Below are positions 23,690 to 36,283 of a stretch of 64,000 nucleotides of DNA, piece by piece. The DNA is from Persicaria tinctoria (taxonomy: Eukaryota > Streptophyta > Magnoliopsida > Caryophyllales > Polygonaceae), in contig JBANSL010000017.1 of NCBI GenBank assembly GCA_037127255.1, positions 73,439,357 to 73,503,356 on the forward strand. The letters run 5' to 3'. The notes beneath the pieces are model-generated. The model searched no databases and was not told the origin of the DNA. It worked only from the letters and a program-made list of their open reading frames with translations. Position 1 is the first letter of the stretch. Each line of letters starts with the position of its first letter. The translations under genes were made by a program, and so were the position numbers.

Positions 23690-24150
23690 TTTTGTATTAT
23701 TCACTTTATAATCTTAATTGTGCACTTGCACTTCATATTATTTAGTTCATAATACTATTCATACACTTCATATTATTATTCTTACACTTCATCATTTTAT
23801 TCTTGCACTTTATCAATTTATTTTACGCACTTTATAATCTTAATTGTGCACTTTATAAGCTATTCATGCACTTCATATTATTATTTATACACCATCATTT
23901 TATTCTTGCACTTTATCATTTTATTTGCACAACTTAAAGTTATATTTGCACAAATATTATATTTGCACAACATTATGTTATATGTGCACAACGTAACATT
24001 ATACTATTAGATATGCACAACATAATGTCATATTTGCACAACATATATAATGTTATTTTTGCACACCATAATGCATGTTATATATGCACTTTATCATCTT
24101 ATTTATGCACATTATCATTTTATTATTGCACTTTATAATCTTATTCCTGA
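23690..24150. repeat. Degenerate tandem repeats around TGCACTTTAT and TGCACAACAT
   Basis: Some twenty loosely spaced units of about 17-25 bp: TTGCACTTTAT, GCACTTCATATTATT, then TTGCACAACATTATG. The unit drifts gradually along the block. No coding. Possibly the interior of a transposon. Confidence 0.7.
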
Positions 24151-24272
24151 ACGGGAACAAAAAAAGAAGACAACAATATATAAATAGTCTATGTGGGATT
24201 TTGAACTTGAACCTTTGTACATGGGCACATCGCTATACCATTTTTGAGTTAATAGGCTTTTAATGACACATG

Positions 24273-25255
24273 TAGGGGTGAAAATGGGTCGGGTGATGGA
24301 TGGGTGGACTCATTTTTTCACCCGACCCGTCACAAAAAAATTTCACCCGACCCATCACCCACCCGTTTAAGGTTTCACCCATCACCCGACCCGTCGGGTG
24401 AATCGGGTGGGTCGGGTGGTTAATCGGGTGAAGGAATTAAAAAAAAAATGAGTCACAAGACATACCTAAAAATCATTTATATTCGATAATTTTATAAACC
24501 ATGTCAACATATGGATCTTACTAAATTAATAAAAGACTTATTCATACATTATATCACTATCTTTAACTTACAAAATTAGTATTAGAAGTTTAATATGAAA
24601 CCGAATGAGATGAATTTAACTCGGTTACTAGACTCAATATAAAAAAATGGTATAGAAAAACTATGTCTTTAGAAAACAGAATCATGTGTCATTTCTTATC
24701 TTGATTTGGTCATTTCTTTAATATCTTAATTTGCAATAAGAGGATTATTGTTACGAGTCTCATGACAAATTGGGAAAATATGATTTGGTTAATCATGTAT
24801 TAATACAGTGAATGCTAACAAAGTCGTTGGAAAGAACCAAATTGCATACACTCTATCGGTATATGCAAAACAAATAAAAAACATTTTATTATTTTAAAAA
24901 GACATTGAGTTAAATAATGCAAGTTTTTTTAGACCTTTTTAACAAGAACACTTGAAAAATGGAGAAAGTAGAGGTAGAAAAGGAGAAATATGTTAGTTAT
25001 GTTAAATTATACGTAGTATTATTTATATACTAGCCTCTTTTTTTTATAATAATCGGGTGGGCTAATGGGTGGTTAAGCGGGTCGGGTAATGGGTCGGGTG
25101 ATGGGTCGGGTGATGGGTGGAAAATATATCACCCATCACCCGACCCATCACCCATTTCACCCGACCCATCACCCGGTTTTTTTCGGGTTTTCACCCTAAT
25201 AATCGGGTCGGGTGGGTCGGGTGAGTCGGTCACCCACGGGTGATTTCCAGCCCTA
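24273..25255. mobile_element. hAT-type non-autonomous element rich in GGGTCGGGTG motifs
   Basis: Starts TAGGGGTGAAAATGGGTCGG and ends CAGCCCTA. The exact 8-bp duplication GACACATG lies at 24265-24272 and 25256-25263. Both subterminal zones are packed with GGGTCGGGTGATGGGT and its complement in both orientations, as expected for transposase-binding repeats. The middle is AT-rich. No transposase. Confidence 0.9.
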
Positions 25256-25263
25256 GACACATG

Positions 25264-25763
25264 TCGCATTAAAATACAAAACCACCATAAAAATAGCAGT
25301 CATTAAGAAAAAATTTAGTAGAAAACTTACTTTACATTATGAAAATGCACATTTATTAATAATAACCTTTATTGTATTATTTGTTCACTTTATATTTTGT
25401 AATCTCATATTTTTCACTTTTTAAAATAAAGACAAAAATATGATGTAACATATTTTTGTTGCATTTTGTAAGCTTATATATATAGTTGCACCTTATAATA
25501 TTATTTCAAATAAAAATTACGGGTGAAAATCTATAATTTTTATAATTGAAAAAAAGTCAATATTTGTAGAAATAGAAAGTATGGGGAGACGGTGACATTT
25601 ACCCCACAATTAGGGTAATTTATCTATGTACCTCATTTACCCGTAAAATTAGGCTCATTTACACATAAATTATGCCCATTTATCCATTACTCATTTAATT
25701 AGGCCCATTTATCCTCAAATTAGGCTCATTTTCACTTTAAGACTCATTTTCATTTGAACCTTT

Positions 25764-25798
<35 letters not shown>
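25264..25798. other. AT-rich DNA ending in a (TA)n run
   Basis: Contains short repeats of TAGGCTCATTTA type at 25640-25750 and (TA)n at 25767-25798. No gene. Confidence 0.5.
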
Positions 25799-27677
<1,879 letters not shown>

Positions 27678-27747
<70 letters not shown>

Positions 27748-27760
27748 AGAGAGAGAGAGA
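27678..27760. repeat. Second (AT)n(AG)n compound microsatellite
   Basis: About 27 bases of AT then about 40 of AG, with an interrupted AG extension. Confidence 0.95.
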
Positions 27761-27890
27761 CGATTAATATGGTATATATAACGGTGAAACGAATGAATAT
27801 TGTGTCATATCCATATGAATATTATTTTATATATAGCCGTAGGTGTATAAAAACACTTAATAAACGGTTTTCTCATATATGTCCCAAAGA

Positions 27891-28585
27891 TAAGGCTGAC
27901 AATTGTACGGAAATTACCATACCAACCACAAATCGACTATGTTGGTAACCACACTTGTGGTAACCAACATGACGATAACCACGTGAAGGTGGTACGGTAA
28001 TGGTAATAAAATCTGAATACCATGGTTACCAAGTATATATATAATTTTTTATTTAATGTTTTATTATTATTACCTTTAAGTTTTTAATTTATATTTTGTG
28101 TTTTGATTTTCACCTAAATTGGTCTTTCCTACTTTTTTCTACTAGAAACAGTAGGAATATTTTGAATATTTGAAGACTTTGAACTTGTGTTGTTTGAACT
28201 TGCAGGAACATTTTAAATGTTTGAATAATTGAACTTGATTTGTTTCAAGACTTTGAACTTGGCTGATTTGTACTTTAGATTGTAAACTTGATTTATTTGA
28301 ACTTTTAGTATGTGGTAACCATATTATTTTTGGTAACTATATTTTTTCGTTCGATAACATTGATGACTATCGAAAGATAGCCAAGGGGTTTCAAAAAAAT
28401 ACAAACAGAATTACATCTTGGTAACCATGGTAATGTACCGATGGTAACCACAAGTCGTGGTTACCATATATGCGGTAACCATGGCTTGTGGTTGGTACAT
28501 GGTATGAAAATTTACGTACCACCAAATTATGGTTGGTACGTGGTAATCATCATTTTTTGGTGGTTACCGTATAATGTCAATCCTA
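27891..28585. mobile_element. hAT-like element rich in the palindrome GGTAACC
   Basis: Terminal TAAGGCTGACAATTGTACGG and, mirrored, TAGGATTGACATTATACGG. Flanks CCCAAAGA and CCCAAAAC agree in 6 of 8 bases, so the duplication is worn. GGTAACCA or its complement occurs about ten times near both ends. No coding. Confidence 0.7.
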
Positions 28586-28838
28586 CCCAAAACTATATAC
28601 TATATAGATATATAGATTAAGAGACTAAGGTATATTTAGATTACATGCATGTGTTTATGTTTATATAAATAATTTAAAATGTCATATGAAGCTTTTGAGG
28701 TGTATATGGTTTAGAAGAGTTTTTGAGCCTTGTTATTACACACTCTCGTGTAGACGGTGTAATAGTATTAAACATTGAAGTAGCTAGCCAAACACCCCAC
28801 CAAACTTTCAAAGCCGCCATGAAATGATTCTCTTCCTA

Positions 28839-29064
28839 CCTCCGATCTAAAATATACGTCGTTTGACTTTTCAACATTATTTTAAGAAGCTAAAAACTAT
28901 ATAAAATATCAATTTTTTTAAATTATTTTTTACAACTTAATATTTGTTGGTAATAAGTATTAAATTGTAAAAAATAATAATAAAAAAGTTAATATATTAT
29001 ATAGTTTTTAGCTCCTTAAAATACATGTTAAAAAAGTCAAACGACATATATTTTGAATCGGAGG
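28839..29064. mobile_element. Stowaway MITE (Tc1/mariner)
   Basis: Ends CCTCCGATCTAAAATATACG and the mirrored ATATTTTGAATCGGAGG, each beside TA. GTCGTTTGACTTTT and TAAAAACTATATAA are also mirrored. 226 bp. Confidence 0.88.
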
Positions 29065-29495
29065 TAGTAATATATTATAATTATTTTAGTTTTTTTTTTT
29101 AAAAAAAATTCTATGATCTATGGAATTTCTTAACACGTCTTCGGGAGTGAAAAAACCTCTACAACCCTTTATATTCCCTTACATGATGTAAGAAAGTATA
29201 AAGTCCCGGGTTGATTTTGACCCACTAGGTTATCGGGTCTTGACCCTAAAGTTTCGAGTAATTTGAATTCGGATTGATTTCAGGTCCCGGGTCTAAAATA
29301 CCAGGTTCAAACCCGTAAAATTATCGAGCTAATTATGGGTCAGGTTTTTCGAGTCGGGTAATGTTTTGACTGATCTAGTTACATCATGTAACTAGATCTT
29401 TTCATTTTTGTATCACATGTAACTTACATGTGATACAAAATTAGTTGTGTTAAATATTTATTATAGAAATATATATATATATATATATATAGAGA
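29065..29495. other. Intergenic DNA ending in (TA)n
   Basis: Contains a short inverted pair, GTTACATCATGTAAC with GTATCACATGTAACTTACATGTGATAC-like arms cut short, near 29375-29435. No gene. Confidence 0.5.
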
Positions 29496-31008
29496 GGGTG
29501 GGTTAATTGTGCACACCTCTTACGATGTACTTTGTGCATAATTCTAGATCCTTGATCTAAATTGAAGAAAGGGTTCAGATGGTACCACGTGTACTGTGAT
29601 TTAAAAAAAAAAAGTTGAAAATTGATTTGAAACTCAAATACGGTGTGGAGTGAGTGTGTGTGGTTAAATAACCCTAGATTTCTTCTTCTTTAATGTTGAA
29701 CAGAGGAGGCGCAGAGAACCAGACGAGGCAGGCGGAAGAGAATCGGAGGGGACGTAGGCGAGCACGGAGGCGAATCGGGGCATCCATACTCAGCCGGAGG
29801 CGAATTGGAGCGGAGGTAGGTGAGGGAGAGGAGTCCAATCTCCGGCGAGCTCGCGACTCATGGAAAGAGGGAGGAAATCTCAGATCTGGCGCACTAGGCG
29901 GAGTCAATCGGAGGCGAGGCGGAGAAGAATCGGAGGATCCATACTCAGGGGTCGAATCGGAGGATCCATACTCCGCCGGAGGCGAATCGGAGCGGAGGTG
30001 GGGGCGAGCGCGCGACTCATGCCCAATCCCTACTTCGACGGGTTCCCTTCATTCGGCCATCATCTTCGACGGAGGCGGAAGCGGAGGCGAATCGAAATCG
30101 ACGGTTCGGCTATCATCTTCGACAGGTTCCCTTCGTTCTCCTCCATGGCCTCCATTCACCTCCATAGCCTAAGGTTCTATATGCCTTTAGCAAAGTTCAT
30201 CCCTACTTCTATGCATCCTTTTTTATGCCCAATCCATTTTTATGCCCAATCCTCCGTTCTTTTCCGATCCTCCGTAGCCTAATGTTTTGTATAATTTTAA
30301 TTTATTATTTGTTTCCAATGCCCAATCCTCCATAGCCTAATGCCCTAATGTGTTCTGTATAATATTAATTTAGTATTTGTTAATTATTCGGTTATATGTG
30401 TCGAATTTTTGTGACCGGTGGTAATGAATTGTTATATTATTCGACGAAATCTGATTCATTATTCGTCAGAATATGGAGTCTTCGTTTGACAAGTAATATA
30501 AAAAAAACATTATTCGGTGAAATGCGAGATATTATTCGGTGAAATATGAAGCATTATTCATAAGTATTGTAGAGATTTGAAGTTTCTTTTAACTGAAATT
30601 GATTGACAAAAAAATATTATTCGTTAATATGGGACAAATTATTCGGTGGAATTTGTAAATTTTGACCTGAACGGTTGGAAAAAAAAAAACATTATTCGGT
30701 AGTATTCAAATATTATTCGGTAGAAACCAACTACTGGGTAAATAATAGCAAATTAAATTAAAAAAAAAAGAATAATAACGAATTAAATTAAAAAAAGAAA
30801 AAAAAAAGAAAGAAAGAGTAGGGTGTAGGGTGGGATTTACACGCACAAAGTGAGGGAGAGTGGGTGGTTTTTTACCACGTGGGTCCCACAATTTAAATTG
30901 AAAAAAAAAAAAATTCCCTTTAATCGTGGCCTTCTATCTCTTCTTATCAACGGTCCATAATTGTGCACAAGATACACTATAAGAGGTGTGCACTCTGGAA
31001 CCACTCCC
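29496..31008. mobile_element. MULE-like non-autonomous element with about 60-bp imperfect terminal inverted repeats
   Basis: The left end (TTAATTGTGCACACCTCTTA then GTACTTTGTGCATAATT) is mirrored at the right (AATTGTGCACAAGATACACT then AAGAGGTGTGCAC). Both ends abut TA runs, so the duplication cannot be read. A GC-rich block at 29700-30170 with GGAGGCGAATCGG repeats is open in several frames but unrecognised. 30370-30730 is filled with ATTATTCGGT motifs. Confidence 0.65.
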
Positions 31009-31766
31009 TATATATATATATATCCGTATCATTTTTTTTATTTTTAAAAATATAAAAATTATTATCAAATCAACATCTTTTCAATTTTAATATTTTTCAA
31101 AATATATTTTTTCATGAAAAAATTATACAAATATATATAATTAGTTACTTGTAACATAAATATATTTTTTTTTAAAATTTATCATAAATATTTAACACAA
31201 TTAATTAATATTGTGTCACACATAGAAGTGTATGAAATTAAGGTTGTACTTGTAGGTGATTTGGACATCGTCTTCAGGTATAGCTTGATTAGAAAGACAG
31301 TTAATTTTTTAAGTACCCCTAGCTTATATTTTTTCATAAATGATTTATACTTTTTAGGGGTGCTATTGATAATATAAATTCGATTAAATTATACAAAATC
31401 ATTTCTACTTAATTAAAAAAAAAGGTGTTATCATCAACCGATCGGGAGTGTCGACATACCATTTCGGAATGGCTCACCGGAAAGGACTTGTGAGTAGTAC
31501 ACATAGGTCTCCGACTAGAAGATTGCTTCTAATTAACTTTCCCTACTGAATAAAACATGGATCGCTTTTAGAAAAGCAATATTAAATGAAGTAAAATAAT
31601 TTAATTTAGAAAAATATTTCACAATTAAATCTCTTAAATTCTTAATCTATACCCTTAAAATACAATTTAAAAAACTATTTTTTACGAATACACAATAATT
31701 TGAGTCCAGTTTAGCAAATTATATATCTTGCCATTAGACATTTTTCTAATTAATCTGATCATTAGC

Positions 31767-31801
<35 letters not shown>

Positions 31802-31845
31802 TCCTTTTTTGGACACATTAACGTACGTAGACATAAGATGTAACA
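31009..31845. other. AT-rich spacer with (TA)n runs
   Basis: TA runs at 31009-31023 and 31766-31798. A mid-GC patch at 31430-31520 (GATCGGGAGTGTCGACATACC) is unrecognised. Confidence 0.45.
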
Positions 31846-33534
31846 TCAATATATAATACTAAAACAGAGGCTGAAAATCTTATGTGGCGGGCTCTGGTGC
31901 GTTTCGCTTACGTGTCGTTCTCTGGTGCAATATGGCCGGGTTTTGTTGACACGTCAATTAATGAGTATCCAATAAATTTAAGACACGTCATACATCGACC
32001 TAATATCTAATTTACCTGTGTGTCAAGGTGTCATCCTATGTGTCCATCTCAATTGATAACTACAAATAATTTTTGATATAAATATTAAATCACATAGTTT
32101 AAGTGGTTGCTAAACCTATCATTTTATCTTGAGTTATTATATAATTAAATATTTTACATTAGATTATTTTACCTTTATTCATTAAGATTGGTTAAGTTAG
32201 TTCATATATGTATAATGGTAAGATTTCATCTTTTTCACATTAATTTTTTTTCCAATTAATTTCATTACAAAATACTCCGTAAGTTTTTTTTTTAAAAATT
32301 ATTAATTTGATAAGATTTGATAAAGTTAAGTAAATTCTTTTGTTCATATATACTCCTTTTTTTATAGCAAAGTTCATATATACTCCTAATACAGTAGTAC
32401 GATTTGATTTTGATAAAGTTTAGATTTTTTTACATATATAATAGTAAGATTTGATAAATTTTACATTCTTTTGTTCATATATAATATTCCATAGGACGGT
32501 TTTCATATTGTAATACCAATTAAATGTATATATGATTTTTTACATAGATTAAAATAATATTCAAAGTAACCATGACTAATTTGATAAGATTTGATAAAGT
32601 TTAAATTCATTTGTTTATATAAAATAGTATGGTTTCATTTTGTAATACTGATCGAATTCGCTTACGTGTTATATTTTGATTCAATTTGATTCCGCTTATT
32701 TTAGCCACGTCAATTAATAAAATCCTATCTTTTAACCACATCATTTAATATGGTCCATCATCATTAATATTTAAAACTAATTTAAATAATAAAATATTAT
32801 CGTATCTTAGTTGATTATATGTTGATAATATTTTATAGTTATAGTTGAATAAAAAAAAATCATGGAACCTTCTTTTTCTTTTTAAAGAATTTATTTATTT
32901 AGATCACCCTAATAATTTAGATTACTGCCAACCAAAAAATCAATGCATGTTATATCTTATGTAAATCCGTTTTTTTCACATTACATATTTACATAGTTAC
33001 AACACGTGACTTTTATATCAACCTAATGGTTTATATAATTTTTTCCCAATTAATTGATACCCATAATTCAATACTACGTGTATATTCACACACACACTAA
33101 CCTACACTAACATAGAGACCTCAATTCCTATATGTTGGGTATAGATCGAATTTACTTATGTGTTATTTAAGAACACGGTCTATTTATTTATATGTCATCT
33201 TATGTGTCCACCTTAATTGATTAATACAATTAATTTTTCATCATTTGAAATTAATTTTTCATCATTTGGATAGATTATTTTCTTTGATTAAGTCTTATAC
33301 ATTTTTATAATTAGTTGCAACACAATTTTGTTTATTTTTAGCTTTAAAATTGTTAATGACGTTATTTATTTAATTAATATGTTTTAATGGATTGTAAATT
33401 GATTTTCTAGAAAGGTTTCAATCAAAATTTTTTTTTTTATCTTTATAATTTAATTTTAAAAAAAATCAAAGATAATATATATAATAAAATAATATTTATT
33501 AAAATGCCGCGTAACACGCGGGCAATAAGACTAG
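31846..33534 (+). mobile_element. Non-autonomous Helitron
   Basis: Starts TCAATATATAATACTAAAAC right after an A. It ends with the hairpin CCGCG-TAACA-CGCGG (33507-33521), nine bases, then CTAG, right before a T. TC start, a short GC hairpin before CTAG, insertion between A and T and no duplication are the Helitron hallmarks. 1,689 bp, AT-rich, no helicase. Repeated GAATT(C/T)GCTTACGTGT-like phrases inside (32650, 33160) suggest older related pieces. Confidence 0.72.
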
Positions 33535-34069
33535 TAAGCCAATATAGTTAGGTAAAAAACTTATCTTTCTAAATCACTTAAATTAATTATGAATATATTA
33601 CAAAAGAAATCTATATAAAATATATTTATATATTGCATCGTTAGTGGATCTAAATCCGATAACTATCTAATATATAAAATATACTTATATATAGCATTGT
33701 TTAGTGGATCCAACTTCTAAGTCCGATAATATGAATTTAGTCAAATTAATATTAATATTTCTACGTTGCTATTTTTTTTAGATATTAACATTTTACTTTA
33801 GCCATTTAAACTAAATTTAAGTTTTAACCAACTTATAAAAAGATCAAGTAGATAATTTTTTAAAAGTAACGTGTAAACCTAAAAATCTTCTTGGATAATG
33901 ATTTGCATGATTTTACGAAGTTAATCAATCTAAATTTTTGTTATTATAAAATAGAGTATTAATTGTGTATCCTATATATAATTAAATGGTTTTCTAATAT
34001 ACTAAAAACTAAATATTACCTTGCAAAGTTATAATAAATATAAAATAATTTAATCTAATTTATTGTTTA

Positions 34070-34640
34070 TCAAAGACGTGAATTCCTATGCGTCGACTCC
34101 TAATTGAATTCGTTTATACGTCTTTTTTAGTGTAATTTGACCTATGTTTTTTTGACACGTCAATTAATGATAAGTCAATATATTTAAGGCATGCCAAAAA
34201 AACATGACATGTCATAAATAAACTATTACATTTTGGTACGTAGTAATATATAATGATGGATTTTGAACGACAAAACAAAAAAAATGTATGGTTAAATTAG
34301 TTGATTATGATCGAGTAATTTATAAGGATTTTGATTTTTTATATGTGTCATATTCTGGATTAAAATGGTGTTATATTTTTTTTTATCTACATCAAATAAT
34401 ATCGCATACATGTCATATTTTAAGTATATTAATTTAAATCAAACATAATTTATTTATCTATTATATATAATATGTCGTAGGTTGATATGAAGTAAACAAA
34501 CTCTTAATTTAATTTATTGTTACTAAAAGGTCGAAAGATTTCAACAAACTATTATAACCTTCAAATTTCAGAAAGAAAATATAAATTAAACATTATTTTA
34601 TTTATTAAGAAACCGCACAACGGGCGGGCCACGATACTAG
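34070..34640 (+). mobile_element. Second Helitron 3' end
   Basis: CCGCACAACGGGCGGG forms an imperfect hairpin and is followed by CCACGATACTAG then T (34637-34641), the same layout as the element before it. The 5' limit is uncertain. AATTCCTATGCGTCGACTCC near 34080 resembles interior phrases of the first Helitron. Confidence 0.55.
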
Positions 34641-34997
34641 TATATATATATATGAATCCCAAAAGGCGAGCACTTGCGCATCCATATAACTTCAAAATTA
34701 CCATTTGTATTTATTTATATATTTATTTAATTGAAACTGTAGCTTGGTGGAGGGAAAGGGGTATTCCACAAAATAACAAACCCCATCTATAAATACCAAC
34801 AAAACCTAATTTTGTAATTAACCCCACCGTTTCTCGTTACCGCCAAAGTCTTTTTTTTTTAATTTTTATATTGACTAGTTAGATTTTGTAGCCTTATATT
34901 TACATGGGTCGAAGCCAGAAAAAGTACTTTTGATTTAAACAATTAAAAACATACAATCCACTAAAAATATATAGTATTTGTTTAATAAAAAAAATAT

Positions 34998-35815
34998 TGT
35001 AAAACCGATTTCGAATCTAAACCCTAGAACAGATATAGATGGCAGATAAGATCGAGCTAGAAAGCAAGAGAGAACACAAGGATTAGTGACGCAGTTCGGT
35101 TACCCTACGTACTCTGCAGAGCCTCAAGAGGGAGAGACTCGAACCCAGGAATCCACTAAGTATGATCGAATACAAGTCATGGATACAGATTGACGGATAA
35201 ACTAGAAACGGTCCTAGATCTAGTGGCTCAAGCAACAGGTAATCAAGGAGAAACATGAAATAGGAACAGAACAGAAGCTGATGAAGAGCTGAGGTTGAGC
35301 ATCGAAGCAGCGTCTCCTTCCTAAGTCGAGCAGGAACTCCTTGAATCACATTAGGAACTTGAGATTCAAGCTCGTCGGAGTGAAGAATCGAGATCGTCGT
35401 TAATTAAATCGCTTCTAGGGTCTCTCTCTCTCGTGGATGTGGAAGCAATGGAATGAAGCTCTCAACCCTTTAGGGTCTCTGAAGGCGGTGCTTTATACTC
35501 GAGCCATCACTAAAAGAAACGTTGTGTTTCAATCAATCTAGGTCAAGAGTCGTTGGAGCGTCTTCAGATAAGCGTGGGCCGGGGCCAGGGGGTGTAGAGA
35601 GTTGGGCCAAGGTACAGTAATGGGCCGAAGACATTAGCTAAGGCTCTTGTCTTCAACACATTCAAATGCCTTGGCGTCATAGAACCTTGAGGCTAGCTTC
35701 TTCAACACGATCACAACTCGAGCCACCTAAGACCTTAAACCTAGATCCTAGCTTATCCATCTCTTGTATCCATTGACCCTAATACACATACATCTAGATT
35801 ATATTAGGCATAACA
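34998..35815 (-). mobile_element. Copia-type LTR, probably solo
   Basis: TGTAAAACCGATTTCG at the left and GGCATAACA at the right resemble the ends of the LTR at 20337-21329. Shared inner layout: GAACACAAG, TTCGG, GCCTCAAGAG, ATCCACTA. There is no pol nearby and the 5-bp flanks do not match. AGGAACTTGAGATTCAAGCT occurs at 35353 and again just outside at 35822, so the right edge may be a rearranged junction. Confidence 0.55.
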
Positions 35816-36157
35816 AAATTTATAGGAACTTGAGATTCAAGCTCGTTGGAGGATCAATACCACTTTCGCAAAGTGCGACCTGCAGTCGCAATCTCACCTA
35901 TCTGCACGCGGACCAACTCCACGGAGGTCCACCCCTTTGGGTTGGCCCTACAAATTAGTGTACACCGCTTGACTGTAAGTGCTTAAATTTAAAAAAAAAA
36001 AACTATATATAATATCATTTTTTTATGTTTTACTTTATTTATATATATTTATAAGTATTTTAGTAATTTCATGCCCTTTTTAGGTCAAATACAATTATTT
36101 GATGGTGTCCTTAATTGAAGCACGTTGGGGAATTTCAGCTGGTGGGACCCATTTTGA

Positions 36158-36165
36158 CATGCATG
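36158..36165 (+). promoter_or_regulatory. RY element CATGCATG upstream of the MYB gene
   Basis: A perfect RY motif (bound by B3 factors such as FUS3, LEC2 and ABI3) 119 bases before the ATG. It fits seed expression of a TT2-like regulator. Function is inferred. Confidence 0.5.
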
Positions 36166-36189
36166 AAGACTTGGAGAGAAATAAGAGAG

Positions 36190-36198
36190 TATATAAAG
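36190..36198 (+). promoter_or_regulatory. TATA box of the MYB gene
   Basis: TATATAAAG 86 bases before the ATG. Transcription would begin at about 36222, leaving a short leader of about 60 bases. Confidence 0.65.
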
Positions 36199-36283
36199 AA
36201 GGAAACCAATATGCAATAGCCATCCATCCATCCCAATTAGTCTGCATCGTCTCTTCGGGTCGAGTCATCGGATCAATCGGTCG

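Noticed and set aside
34998..35815. Full copia element here
   Set aside because: No pol or gag is found on either side; only LTR-like sequence.
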